A stretch of 64,000 nt of DNA from Pelecanus crispus (Eukaryota; Chordata; Aves; Pelecaniformes; Pelecanidae), in the NCBI RefSeq assembly GCF_030463565.1, contig NC_134644.1:101366765-101430764 (forward strand). Reading direction: 5' to 3'. Shown piece by piece: positions 1 to 12,536 of this stretch (positions within the stretch are counted from its first letter, which is position 1; each line of letters starts with the position of its first letter). The notes below the pieces were generated by a model. The model was not told the origin of the DNA, did not search any database, and saw only the letters and a program-made list of their open reading frames with translations. The translations under genes and the position numbers were made by a program.

Positions 1-1737
1 AAGCACTGACAACTCAGGCGGAAAGCAAGGCAAAGGCAGGTTCATTATGAGCTGACAGAGATTTCTATGCCTGCTTCCAAAGCCAAAAACCCTCCCTGCT
101 GCTCATTCTTCTTCAAAATGCTCTGCATTAACAATGAAAAACATGTTTTGTTTTCACCTCTGGCTTTCCGCCATGTGGCAGCATTCTTTGATTTTTCACT
201 TGCAAAACGTTATTTTGCAGGAGCTTTCAACCGTACTAAACTCTGTGTGTGTGTGCGTGCACATGTACTTGTGTACACACATGTACACACAAGCATCAGT
301 TCTTCAGTTTGTGTTTGTCCATAGCCAGTTGTCCCTCTCTTTCCTCCATGTGTTTATGTCTTAGTTTGCAATAGCCATGCCAGCTGCTGCTAATGGAGAG
401 ATATCTTCATTATTTTTCTATTACAAAGAGGTAACAAAGCTGACATGAAAAGTTAGACTACCAGCCTCCTCCCAATTTTTTCATGATATGCACAACCTAG
501 CACATTTTGCATGACATATAATTGCAAAATCCTCCCTCAAATTCTAAACATCCAAAGCAACCTCCACTCAAGCACCCTGTTTGCATTTGTGAAAGACTGA
601 AAAAGCCTACTCCATACGTGCAGTCTGTGTCATTAAGGACCTCCAAAAATATCAGTGCATGGGGCATGTGCTAAAATGCAGACAGTGTGAAGAACAGAGC
701 AGCTCTGGATAGTGCAGTAGTCGGGGTATTTATACTGCATTCACTATGTGGGGGACAGGTCATCTGGCTGTTGGCAGGAAGGTAGTGAACATCTGCACAA
801 CAGGTCTGACGGAGAAACCTTTGGGCAACCGGTAAAAGCACTCCTATCAGTTTATATTATTAACAACAAAAATAGAACCGAGGTTATTGTCATTCTAATC
901 TTCGTATTTTCTTACCTTAAACTAAAAATCTGCAAATGAACTCTGACTGCCCCATCCTGAGCCCTTCAATTTTTTTAAAAAGGCAACACAATAAAATCAC
1001 TGCCACATCAATTAAAAGCACAAGTGAATCCAAGGAAGATTTTCCTCAAAGTTGTAAAACTGCAGGGCTCATGTGACTAATTATTTTCTTTGTTACACTT
1101 TCAGATCATGTTTTGATATTGAGAGGAAAAAAGCACACATAATCCAAAATGAACACACTGCCCTTCAGAGTCCCAGTCTTGAGACACTGGGGGGGTCCCT
1201 GGAAGCATGCCCTTTTTTCAAATTCAAATATATGATTTGACCTGTGATTTTTTTTTTTTTTTTGCTTGTTTTTCATTTTTTACATTATCATGAGAAACGT
1301 AAGTTACAAGAAAGCAAAATTACTGCAAAAATATCAATGAATGCAACTACAGATGCTGGAAACACAGGTGTGTTTGAGCAATACTGTGCATTTTGACAAT
1401 TACCTTTATACCCAAAAGCAAATACTTTTTACTCCGTATGTAAATTAAATAAATAAAAATTGCATGTGTCAGCTCTCTACTATGTATTTTGGAAAAATAT
1501 TAATTATTGTGGAAGTATAATCTACTCACATGGTTCAACATTTACTATTTTAAAATTATTGCATGCATACATATGGATAAAGGGACCTGTTATGTGCATA
1601 GAGCTCTGTGTTTTAAAACCAGAAATGACTACTAGATCATTTACGTCAATCTGCTATACAATAAAAACATGTCAAGCCTGCTTCAGCCTGACAACTTATA
1701 TTTTGTTATGGTACATCTTGCAGCAAGGCATCACATT
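1..1737. other. Non-coding, nothing further seen
   Basis: AT-rich unique DNA holding only the GT-rich tract at 244 and a T15 run near 1249. No exon with credible borders and family similarity was found. Confidence 0.6.
244..293 (+). repeat. GT/CA-rich alternating purine-pyrimidine tract
   Basis: A run of GT dinucleotides gives way to a mixed GTGCAC/GTACAC section. It is an imperfect microsatellite with Z-DNA potential. Confidence 0.8.
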
Positions 1738-2110
1738 CTTTCTTGAAAACTTCAGGAGCCTGTCAGTTCATCCCAGTAGTTAATCACTCTCCCTGTGAAA
1801 AACACATGCACTGTCTCTCAAACTCAACTGGTTCTCTCAAACCGAGTTTGTCTAGCTTTGACTTCCAGCCTTTGCCTCCTGTTATGCTTCTCTCTGCAAG
1901 ATTAAAGGGCCTTTTAAAGAACCCAGTATTTTCTTCTTATAAAAGTACTTGTGAAGTTCACTCATCTAGTCACCTCTCCGTTCAGTAAAGCTAAATAAAT
2001 GGAGTTCTAGAAGTCCTTCACTGGAAGATGTATCTTACAGTTTTCCAGTCATGCTTTGCAACGCTTTCTCCACTTTTTCCAACATCATTCTTGAAGAGGA
2101 TGCAGGAGAA
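1738..2110 (-). mobile_element. Old CR1-like LINE relic
   Basis: This plus-strand stretch contains a familiar antisense repeat series seen in amniote CR1-type relics: CAGTTCATCCCAGTAGTTAA, GACTTCCAGCCTTTGCCTCC, TTATGCTTCTCTCTGCAAG, AGATTAAAGGGCC, and TAGTCACCTCTCC. It is degenerate with no open frame. Identification is by eye. Confidence 0.55.
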
Positions 2111-2189
2111 CCAAGCATGCCATTATAATCATCTGAGTATGAAGTCATTATAATCTTCCATATGTCAATAAACTCCCACATATTTTAAA

Positions 2190-2250
2190 AGTGACAAAAC
2201 TGAGGCACTGAACAGGATTGGCCCAACTCTTCAAAGAGCAAGTATTAGAA
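2190..2250 (+). repeat. Possible MIR-like relic
   Basis: AAACTGAGGCACTGAACAGG followed by TTGGCCCAACTCTTCAAAGA resembles the MIR block 'aaactgaggcacagagaggttaag...cccaaggtcac'. Short and weak. Confidence 0.3.
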
Positions 2251-2340
2251 TCAGTATACTAATACAAGAATAATCGGCTCACAGACCTAATTCTCATGCC
2301 TTATATATACCTAAAACCCAAGCTTCTACTACAGCAGCTT

Positions 2341-2395
2341 CCAGGTACAGTGATTCTTTCCAGGTACACTGTACCAGGTACAGTAATTCTTTCCA
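2341..2395 (+). repeat. Short tandem duplication, period 33
   Basis: CCAGGTACAGTGATTCTTT (2341..2359) recurs with one change at 2374..2392, and a partial copy CCAGGTACAC lies between them. This is a local tandem duplication with no coding role seen. Confidence 0.8.
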
Positions 2396-4824
2396 GCATT
2401 TGATGGGTCTGTATTATTGACCGTAGCAAAGAACTCATGGAGATGGAGAGTGCATGATTTTCCTTCTTCCTTGCTAAGCTGCCCAACAAAAAAGTGCCTA
2501 CTATTAGTGACAGACCCAGTACATTAGGCTAGAGTTGAGGAGCAGTTAAGACAGGTGGCTGAAAACAAGAGCAGCTCATTCCATCCCCTCCAGCAGGTAC
2601 CACTCCCCAGCCTGCCCCTTCTTGTGCACTGCAGTTCCCATCACCTCCGCACCTCCACCTTCCTGCTTTTCAAAGCAGCACAAGACACAACACCCTGTCA
2701 CATTCATCTTCATGCCTAGATCCCACCAGTTTCAGTCATCTATATCTAATCGAGACAACCTCAAAATACGAGAACAGACCATTTTCAAGCAGATTTAAGT
2801 GGCAGTCATTCAAATCTCACCCTTATCTGGATTTACACACAGTACAGAGGAAGTTTTCCTAATAAAAATAACCAACTAAACAACTTAAAATTCAAATATC
2901 AGAAAAATACCAAGTAGGAGGGAGGAAATTGTGAATGGGAAAACTCCAGCTTAAGTAGTTATCCACTATAAAAAAAAGTGATTTAGTCACAAAATGCCTC
3001 ACGGACTGCCATTAGACACAACTTGAGATTAAGGTAACAAGGAAATTGCACCTGTATAGACTGTTGTATGCAATCCTGTTTACTGCCTGTATGTGACCAT
3101 CTAAGGTCTGGTTACATTCACGTTCTTGTTTCTGTTCAGATTGGGTGGCCTCCACAGGAGGCCAGAGAGCTGCTAGAGGAAGCCCTCGCAGCTGATGGGC
3201 ACCACCCAGGTCCTGCACAGAGATACAGAGGGTCACTAATGTGGCATTTCAGATTCCTCTGGCAGTCAGTCTTGATTTTTCATGTCTTCCCTTCAGCAGA
3301 AAATGATACTGCAAGGTAACAGTGCCCAGGTGCAGAAATAGCCAGTACATCTACCTACAGCACTGTTGCTCTCCAGTTTTCCAACAGAAATGCTCACACT
3401 GAACAGAAATTAGTTGGCAGCTAAGTATGTGCATGCCAGTTATAATGCATTAATTCCTCAAGCTGAGCAGCTCTAATGCCAGGGGTTTTGTTCAGTGGTT
3501 TGGTTTTTTTTTCTTTAAAAAAACAAACCCAAAAACCCCCAAAAAACCACCCCAAACTTGGCCAAGCTTTCATTCCATAATCAGCAAAACAAGAATGTAC
3601 ATAATACTCTCACTACCTTTTTGCTACAGGCACTCACAGTTTGCATTAACATTTGTGGCTGTAGTCCAGAAATTGCTCCTACTGCTTAACAACCATCCAA
3701 CTCCACAGAGAGCTGATATTCAATTTTCTTTCAGCCCACCCTGTTGGATTCTTTACCCATAGCTATGGTAATTGATGTGCAAAATCTAGAATGGGTCATT
3801 GCTTCCCTAGATGTCTACTCTACTCTACCCCCCCCCATCTCTCTGGCCCACAGAGAACACAGCTGAATCCTGCAATTTAGAAAAGGTTATGGAATGGGTT
3901 GTAGGCGTTTCTTTGTGGAAGTGCATCTAAGTGGTGGGGAGAAAGACATTCAGAAAATCATCGGTTTCCTCTTCCTTTTAGAAGTCATAGGGTCATAGCA
4001 GAGAATCTTGGGAGTTCACTGCTTGCAACCCAGAGGTGGGCCCAGCACTCCAGGACAATGATACAAATCTTTGTAAGGCAGGACAAGCCATGGGAACTCA
4101 ACCTTCTGCCAAACAATACATGAGAAAACAACATCTGGCTCAGAGAGGTAAATAAAGCACCGAGAAGAATGTGTCACCGCAACACGCTATGCAGCCTCTG
4201 AGAAGCAAAAGACAGCCAGTTGAAAAGATAATGTCATGACAATAATGATGCACTGGAGTGCCTCACTTCCAGTTGAAAGGTCCCCATTAAGACCTCACCC
4301 TGGATGTTCTGGCCTCATTTGTACTTGTTTACAGGGTTCAGTACTCATAATGCGCGATGGAAGAAAACAACATTTTTCAGGATTATGTTTGAAATTATCT
4401 CCCCAAATGACTGCCCCCAGCCTAGGGGGAAAGCCATGTATTCTTACCCAGGGTACACTGCAGACTTGTATAAAGGCCTGTGCACAGCTCATGGCACTTA
4501 GACGAGTGAGGGCTTCTATCTCCCCCTCCAATGGTGTCTCACTGACCTTCCCACTTGGACAAGCGAGATGTTGCCTAAAGGCACTCCAGGCATACTGGAA
4601 ACAGAAAGGAGACTCAAATCTAATTACTTTTGCCATATTACTTTCAGAACAAACAGGCCAAGCCTACAGACCTGCATATGCTGCAAGTCTGTGTGTAAGC
4701 ACTGCTTCAGCCACCACGCTACACCTTGCCAGAAAGTGAAGCTACTGTTTATGATACAGTATTCAAAAATATGCTGGCTACCAGAATCCCTAGAATCCTT
4801 AGCGCCAAACTTTAGAGATACATC
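2396..4824. other. Non-coding, no supported gene
   Basis: Unique sequence with an A/C-rich run at about 3515..3560. A segment at 3139..3215 is open and leucine/alanine-rich on the plus strand (PPQEARELLEEALAADG), but I cannot link it to a gene or to paired splice sites. Confidence 0.5.
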
Positions 4825-4966
4825 CTGCCAGGTTAGCTCAGTTGGTTAGAACACGGTGCTAATAATGCCAAGTTCACAGGTTCAATCCCTGCTTACTGCA
4901 GGGGGCTTGGGCTAGATAACCTCTCAAGGTCCCTTCCAACCCAAAGCATTCTATGATTCTATGATC
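4825..4966 (+). mobile_element. tRNA-Ile-derived SINE with CR1 tail
   Basis: The head resembles tRNA-Ile. There is an A box in TTAGCTCAGTTGG at 4833..4845, an AAT anticodon context in GGTGCTAATAATGCC, and a B box GGTTCAATCCC at 4879..4889. The 3' side is not tRNA: it runs into GGGCTTGGGCTAGATAACC and CCCTTCCAACCC, then two ATTCTATG units, which is a CR1 3' tail. This head/tail combination is that of CR1-mobilised avian SINEs such as TguSINE1. No acceptor-stem pairing or CCA context remains, so it is not a functional tRNA gene. Confidence 0.85.
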
Positions 4967-7900
4967 CTCTACAGGCACCCCACACATGAGAGAGAAACCC
5001 TGATCTGTTACCATAGTTGTGTTAGCTCAAGTGATAGAAGCCTAGTACAGCTATGTGGAGAACATGGTACGCTCTCTTAAAACTAAGGGCTGTGACTATG
5101 CAAGTTGACCCATGTCTGAATAAGGATTATGCAGGTAACCCATCCTCTTGCGTTCACAGTGTTCAACTACACAATTTCAGTGTTCTTTGAAAAGTTACTG
5201 GTGTTGTCCCAAGGGCACAGATAATCACCTCAGAGCCAACTGTCTGTGCTTTACCTGTGAGTCAGGATTAAATTCTATTTCCATTTAGGCCAGGTGGTGG
5301 CTTGTGGATGCAATATATTTTCTCTGTCTCAAAACTAGCTCATCATTGCACTTTCCAGTAATTAGCAGACTGAGCAGAAGAGAACAAACCTATACAGACC
5401 ATCGAGATTAAACTAATTACTGCTCCTAAGAAAATTCCTTAAACTTCCCCCTCCCAAAAGACATGCTTGCACATTTATGTATGACAGTCACTTTTCCTAG
5501 TTAATCTTCTTCCACAGCCCTATCAAGAGAATATCTCTTACGAGCTTTACATCTACACTGTTATATAAAAAGGGATGGGTGGTAGTGTGTGAGAGAATTA
5601 TCATTAGCTCAAGAAGGGTGTTATCTTCTGATTTTTATACTGTTTCACATACAGAGCTTTACAGTAGCTGGCAGCCAAATTACTCCAAAGTATTATTCTG
5701 GGGCTTGCAGTTAAATAAAGAGGTCCCCAAGAGTTCTGGAGATCTCCCCAGGCAGCTTCAGAGAAGTTCTGATGTGATCTGATCAGCCAGAACCAAAAAA
5801 AGAGAGGCTGTAAGAGGATACAACAGCCAGAAAATACATCGCCTAGTGAAGCTATATGCCTGTGTTACAGGTTCACCTTACCTGTAAAATCACTGCAGAC
5901 AGCTTTTTAAAAAATAAAGTTTGGCCCACAGAAAAGCCTGATCCATGTCAGGCTTTGTTTCTTCCAAAAGATCAAGAACAGACAGCTCACAGCATTGCAA
6001 ATACATTTGTCTTTCTCTCCAGAAATTTACATGTAATTAAAAAAAAAAAAGAAACTGTAGATTGTAAAGAAAATTTCTAAGAATGGCCACATTTTAACCT
6101 AATCTATTTCTATGGTCCCTAACCATAAGTTAGACTATCTGCCATCCCACTAGTGATCTTTATGCAGCCTGAAATACTCCAAAGCCTCCAGGAATATATG
6201 GTTGGTTTTTTGTATTTAGTTTTTAATCTATCATTTAAGCTGCAAGGTGGCTGTGAAAACAGAGAAGTTACATTCCTACTTACAGGTACAAATTGCTTAA
6301 AGATTTCGCAATGCTTCCAGTACATTCATAACTGCTATCAGGTAGACAGGATTTAGAAGTTACATGAAGTCCATTCTCTCACTTCCCTTCAAATAAAAGT
6401 AAGTATGTGAGAAAAATTAGTGTACCTCAATGGATGATTGGTGAGTGGTTCGCTGAGGGTTGTTATAGTTGCAAAAGCTCAGACTTAACTCAAATTTACA
6501 CACGATAATTGAGAAAGTAAACACTATTGATTTTAGCTCAGTATCTTCTTTCCATCAAGGACAGAGAGAAGTGAGATTTGAAATGTTCTGACCAAATCAA
6601 TTTAATGTAATTAGCCTTGAAACATCTCTTTGCCACTGTGATTGTATCATGATAGTGGGAAAATAAGACTGCAAACCCAAAGCATATTACAGAAAAAAAT
6701 GGTCATGCAATACAGGTATTTCCATCACAACTAGATACAGCACTCAGGCACACACTTTTTAACAGCCACATAATTGATCTCATCAACCTGTCATTCCTCT
6801 CCAGAAGAGTGTCACAAATGCCTTTAGAAATAGTACAAAAATACCTACAGAGAGCGTTTCCAAAAAGTAATGCCCCAAATGTCAAATTTGCCAAGTCTCA
6901 GAAATAAATACTTTTGCACATCTTTTAAAATATATATAAGACAATAATCTATGTCCCTCATTCTGACCTTGGGAGGAAGACAGTAGTGTCACAGAGCATT
7001 ATTTTTATGGCGATTAAGCCTTACATAAATGTGGGTAAGCAACTTTCTTGTTGAGCAAGTTTCTTCTTTTTTTTAAAGGAAAAAATCAGAATATTCAAGT
7101 TGAACTTCTCAGACAAGGTTGAAACAAAATCTTCCCTGATCATGCCAAAATTTTTGTCTAAAAAAAATACTTCCCTAATCCAAATAAAGTGTGAAGAAAT
7201 GAATAAACGGCTTCTGAGTTATCTACCATGTAACAAAATATATGAGTGATGTTTCTGAAGGTGACATTGAGAAAAATTTATTTGGAGTTTCTGAAAGCTT
7301 TTGATAATGATTCTCACAGAAGCTTTATTTGGAAAAGTCAGTCAGTGAAGCCTCCTCTGATTATCTCACAGTATGGGACAAAAGCAGGGGAGTAACAGAA
7401 ACCAAACAGATAAATAACCAACTTCTTGAACTTGAGCAAAGTCAACAGCAAGGCACACCAGGATGGTTGCAGACACAAGAGGTAGTTCATGTACTTATTA
7501 GTGAATCACAAAGAACATCAAATTAAGTTTTGGGATTACATCAATGTTTTTGAGTTGTTAAACACCATAAGAAGCTTTGGAAAAAAAACATTGTATTAAA
7601 GAAGTGAGCAACAAAGTGGCAGAAAAATTGCTTTTTTATACATTTATAGTAATTAGAGCACTAGCAAAGAATAAGCACTCTTCTCACACATGTTAATGCA
7701 CTTGGAATTTTCTGACAACCCTCAAGACACAACTGTGATAACAGTGGCAAGTAGATAAGAACTTTTCAGTGAGAACTGTGGACAACTTTGCAGCAGCAGA
7801 TGAACACAACTTTAGCCTGAAAGCAACCGGGATGCGTAATTTGGCTAAGTGCACAATCAACACAGTATCAGAAACAGTGACATGAGCAATGAAAGGGATG

Positions 7901-9074
7901 TCACAAAACATGTTCATAGAGTTTGTAATAGTGAGCTAACCCTTGCAAGAGGAGCGAGATAAAACATGTAAGTAAATAGCAAAGGTGAACAAGTACTGTT
8001 TTTAAGACTTCTAGACTTACTGGATTAGAACATGCTTGTACCTAGATGGTACACACAGTGGAAGGGCAATGAATAAACAAATAAAAAAAATAAGTCTGAG
8101 GAAGTCTGTTGGCAGAGAAAGAAGCCTCTGACTGAGCACAGGTCTGAACAGCAGGGAAGCTGCTTGCATTGGGAGCTGCTGTTATTTTGTTCAACAGGAA
8201 ATAAGAATGTCTGTGTTGTGCAAAACACGTTAGGGCTCTACAAACATTCAAGACAAAAGAGACAAGCAAAAGAAAAGCAAGCCACTATAATTTGGAGTCC
8301 CATGAGCTGCCACCAAATCAGGTAAGTAATACTGAGCACAATTTGCAGAGGAAACGGCAATTATAAACACAAGCCAGACAACTAGAGTACCCTGTAAAGT
8401 TGTCATCAAAAAGGCACGTGTCTGGAGAATCAGGTGACAACCCAAGATGAAAGACAAAGTGCCCTAAGACTCAAAAAGGTCTCAAAGAAGCAACAGCCAG
8501 ATCCTGTGAACTTGTAAACAAAGAGAAGCAATGTTGCTGTTGCAGGAAAGCCTAACTGATCCATGGAAAAGCATATGAGCCATATACAGATTGAAATATG
8601 CCGATTAATTTAAGGACTCCTCATTATAATTCCTGTATTTTATTAATTGTAATGTTGCTTGTAAATTCTCATTAATATCACTGTTTTCCTGGGAAAGGAA
8701 GACACACAGAACTGTGCTTGAAGATGCTCTTTGTAGTCAACTGGAAGCAGCCATTATGTTATGCATATTACCCCTTGATATAGATCAAACATGAAAGCAA
8801 AGGTAGATTGCATGGCATATTTACAGAGAGGAACCTCATCGCCTGACACAGGTGCCTAAATTGTCCAGATCCCTTTAGTCACTGTTACAAATGTACAGGG
8901 TGTTTACAAAGTGTTCTACCAAAAGCAGAGGAAGTTTTCGAATACCAATAAGGATACAAGTCAGGCTACTTCTACAGTTCTGGAAAAATTACAACTAATA
9001 CTTGTTCCATTTTCCCACTCACACCTACACTCCTTTTCATCAGTAGGCCATTAAGCACTCCAAAGCAAGATAAG
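4967..9074. other. Non-coding, no supported gene
   Basis: AT-rich sequence. A mariner-like end motif after a TA (about 6850..6875) has no inverted partner that I can find. No gene or RNA was identified. Confidence 0.5.
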
Positions 9075-9225
9075 TATCCTTAGTCCCATTTTGCAGATGG
9101 AAAGAAAAAAAAAAAAACAAACCTAAACCCTGCACATGAAATCGTTTGACCAGCGTCACCTAGCAATTCAATGCCAGAAATGGAAATTAAATTCAAGTTG
9201 GAGGAATCGTAGTGAACCAACACAG
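9075..9225 (+). repeat. MIR-like ancient SINE core
   Basis: The sequence contains TCCCATTTTGCAGATGG, then after an A-rich insertion CACCTAGCAATTCAATGCCAG and AAATGGAAATTAAATTC. These follow the order of the MIR/CORE-SINE body: a CCCATTTTACAGATGAGG block, then a GGTCACACAGCTAGTAAGTGGCAGAG block. It is very old and boundaries are approximate. Confidence 0.5.
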
Positions 9226-11957
9226 CGGACAATGATGTATGCCACACTGCCAAGTTCAAGTGCTTTAAAACATCATTAAGCTAATGTAGAATGGTTTTCC
9301 ATTCCTTACCCCACAAAGCTGAATTCAGTCTACAACTGCCATTATCTAGGTTCCCTATGTCACTTTTAAGTATACTTTGAAACCTAATATTTTTGTTTTC
9401 AGCTGCTGATGTTTTAAAAAAAAAAAAACAAAGCAAAGAAACACCAAAAAACCCACAACCACTGTGACATAACAATCACAAGAATGGGTAACAATGCCTG
9501 CTTTAGGAACAGAAGAAATGCAACTGCTTAGGCTGGATCTTTCCTTACTGACTCTTTATCTTGGATTGGTTACATTTTACTTCCTTGACTATCTGTGTTT
9601 CTGTCAACTCTATTACAGAGATTTTGTACATACCAGATTTTTTTTCTTATAAGGTCACAAACTCAATCTACTTCTGTGACCTCAAAGAGCAGTTTCACAA
9701 ACCCTCAAAGGCCTCACCCATCCCAAGCTACTGTTGCCTTTGAAAAGGAGCATGAGATGTCATCTCACAGCATTCCTCAAGGCAGCCAAACCTTCCTCTT
9801 GTGCAGAAGTGGAAGAACGAGACACTGACCACTCTCTGTTGCAGATACAATCCTGCAGGCAAGGACTAAGCCAAACTCACACCTCCTCTCCTTCTCCCTC
9901 TCCCATCAGCACCTCTTATATCTTCTGAGTCATAGGATACAGTAGTTGTTACATGGATCTACACCACCTTCCCTTCCCTTCCGTTCCCAGCAGCAACACA
10001 GCTGCATCCAGCCCTCTATACTTACTGAAATGCACTTAAACGTTGTATTTGGTACTACAACACAAAGAGGTATCACAATTTGTGACAATTTTTGCTTGGG
10101 GCTTAGTACTGGTTTCAAAAACTCAACACAGCCAAGCATTCCTGATGGTCCTAACTCCTCTAGCCTGTAACATAGGAAAAATTTTCCCCTACCACATAAA
10201 ACAGAATTGCAAAAGGCAAGTTCTTTTTAGCAAGGTGCTTTCTAGGTAATGGTCAGTTTATGCTGTTGCCAAGAGATGTGAGGCAGCTGCTCCCCTAATA
10301 AGATTGGCATATACGACTTCCCTAGACGCATCCTGTAAATTATTAATGCTTAACTCTTATTTGAAGTTTGTTGACATTTCTTCTTTCTCTCCCTCTTTAA
10401 AACACACCAACGTATTTAACTGATTCTAAACATAGGGTCAATCTTCCCCTTTCCTCCTCCCTCCCCCTGAAAGATTCAGGAACCTGAAAGTTTAGAGATT
10501 CACCACACTAAAACTTGCTGTATAGAAAATCTGGATTTCACATTACTCAGAGAACATCTGCATGACACATATATCTTAAAAAAAATAAACATTTTATTCT
10601 GAAGGATATGAAATATCCCACAAACTTTGCTTCTGCTCTTCAATTCTAAAGATAACACAAAAATGCTCTGGTGTTACAAAATCCACGCTTTTTCTATTTT
10701 TCCACCTCTAAATCCTTTATTTGTCTCTTGCTCTATATCTGCCTCCTCCTTTCCAATCTCCACACCTGGTCTGCTTGTCTCTCTCACCTGCCTGACATGC
10801 TGAAAATAATCACATGCTGTCCCCTGCCACATCACTTTATCCCTTGAATTCCTTTATCAAAGTGCTTTTGCAACATGGCCAGCCTTAACTACTCATTCAA
10901 GGCCCTCCAGTTACACCAGAAGGATACCAAAACTCATCTTCCAGAAATCTTCTTAACACTCCCACTGCATTCACATTTTACTCACCCCTTTCAGTCACAG
11001 CTCCATGAGGTCTACCCTGCTGCTCCCTGGCATGGTGCTCCCACCAAGCTTCAGTTCACCTTCCCTCAGATCCCACATACTCAGACTCTTTTAAGTCGTC
11101 TTGATCTGAATAGGGGCCATCACAACACCTGGTGGATCAATAGGTTTGGAATGCAAAGCAAAGGGGGAGGCGTCAAACAAACAAAAAAAAAAACCCATGT
11201 TCAGGCCACTGAGTAACAGCCAATGAACAACACTGAAAGGGGGTGAACTAAAGAAATGCTTCCTTCTAGTTGACCTCTGTCTCTGCTTTCAGCGACACCA
11301 TCATCACCCTCCGCAAATACATCATTGCCTTGTTCCATCTGCACAAAACAGACTGAAGAGGCCTCAGGGGCAGTGCTCATCTTGCATGTGAAAAATGTCA
11401 AGCAGATCTAGACTGCAACAGAAGGTGAGACGTGACAGAAAAGGATGTATTTTTATTTAGGTCTAATTTAAGTATCTTAAGACCAAATTAACACACAAGT
11501 CCAAATACACACGCATGATAAACTGAGAAGTCACTCCTCTTCATAAGAAAACCTGTCACTGATCACTTGGCTTCCCCTCCACTTGCTCATCTCTCTCTCC
11601 TCAGCACGCATTTCAAACATGCTTGTCATCCCAGTATCCCAGCACAAAAGTGGCACGCAAAGAACCTAATCCCGATGGTTGATGTGGCAGAAGCTAGGCT
11701 GCTGAAAAAGGCAGTCTAAACTTGAGGCAAGGTCTGTCCACAATGATTCCTATTTTTTTGCCACACATCTTCAGAGCAGCGGCAGACTGGGTCTTCAGAC
11801 TTGAAGGTCTGGGGGTGCTGGAAGAACCTGGTGCACAGCTCCTGCCATTGGGCATGTTACGCTCGCAGAGCCGCGCTCTGACTCAGTACCCTCCCACTCT
11901 CCGCTCACAGAGGCAGAGCCTTTCTGAAAAACAGACATTACAGCCTTGCGTTTATAC
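9226..11957. other. Non-coding, nothing further seen
   Basis: Unique sequence, pyrimidine-rich near 10380..10470 and 10680..10800. Open frames are short and unlike any known protein. Confidence 0.5.
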
Positions 11958-11962
11958 ACGGG

Positions 11963-12531
11963 TGTCCTGGTTTTGGCTGGGATAGAGTTAATTTTCTTCC
12001 TAGTAGCAGGCATAGTGCTGTGGTTTGGATTTAGTAGGAGAAGAATGTTGGTAACACGCTGATGTTTTAGTTGTTGCTGAGTACTGCTCATGCTAGTCAA
12101 GGACTCTTCAGCTTCCCATGCTCTGCCAGGTGCACAAGAAACTGGGAGGGGGCACAGCCAGAATAGTTGATCCAAACTGCCCAAAGGGCTATTCCATACC
12201 ATATGACGTCATGCTCAGTATATAAACTGGGGGGGGTTGGCCGGGGAGCAGCGATTGCTGCTCGGGAACTGTCTGGGTATCGGTCGGCGGGTGGTGAGCA
12301 ATTGCATTGTGCATCACTTGCTTTCTATATTATTATTGTTATTATTATTATTATATTGTTACTATTAGCATTACTATTTTACTTTCTTTCAATTATTAAA
12401 CTGTTCTTATCTCAACCCAGGAGTGTTTCTCACTCTTACTCCTCCGATTCTCTCCCCCATCCCACCGGGACAGGGGGAGTGAGCGAGCGGCTGCGTGGTG
12501 CTTGGTTGCTGGCTGGGGCTAAACCACGACA
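11963..12531 (+). mobile_element. Solo LTR of avian endogenous retrovirus, copy 1
   Basis: This 569-bp element begins TGTCCTGG and ends CCACGACA, so its termini are inverted repeats. It is flanked by acggg (11958..11962) and ccggg (12532..12536), a 5-bp target duplication with one change. Inside are a palindromic CRE/ATF site TGACGTCA at 12204..12211, a TATATAAA box at 12219..12226, a TTA-rich microsatellite near 12328..12360, and an ATTAAA poly(A) signal at 12395..12400. No gag, pol or env remains nearby. The 5-bp duplication suits an ERVL- or ERV1-like element. This copy keeps the best TATA box of the three. Confidence 0.93.
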
Positions 12532-12536
12532 CCGGG

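Noticed and set aside
3012..3236. Minus-strand exon-like piece following an acceptor-like CTGTGCAG
   Set aside because: Both strands are open across the same bases and no partner exon or family match was found, so coding on either strand is unsupported.
4825..4900. Possible functional tRNA-Ile gene
   Set aside because: The acceptor stem does not pair, the 3' half is replaced by CR1 tail sequence, and the D and T regions carry changes. It is a SINE head.
6845..6880. Mariner-like terminal repeat after a TA, containing GTTTCCAAAAAGTAATGCC; another faint one at about 8893
   Set aside because: No inverted partner and no transposase-like reading frame between or beside them; both face the same way.
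7329..7526. Open plus-strand stretch of about 65 codons, glutamine-rich
   Set aside because: No ATG at its start, no convincing splice borders and no recognised family. The length is unremarkable for AT-rich DNA.
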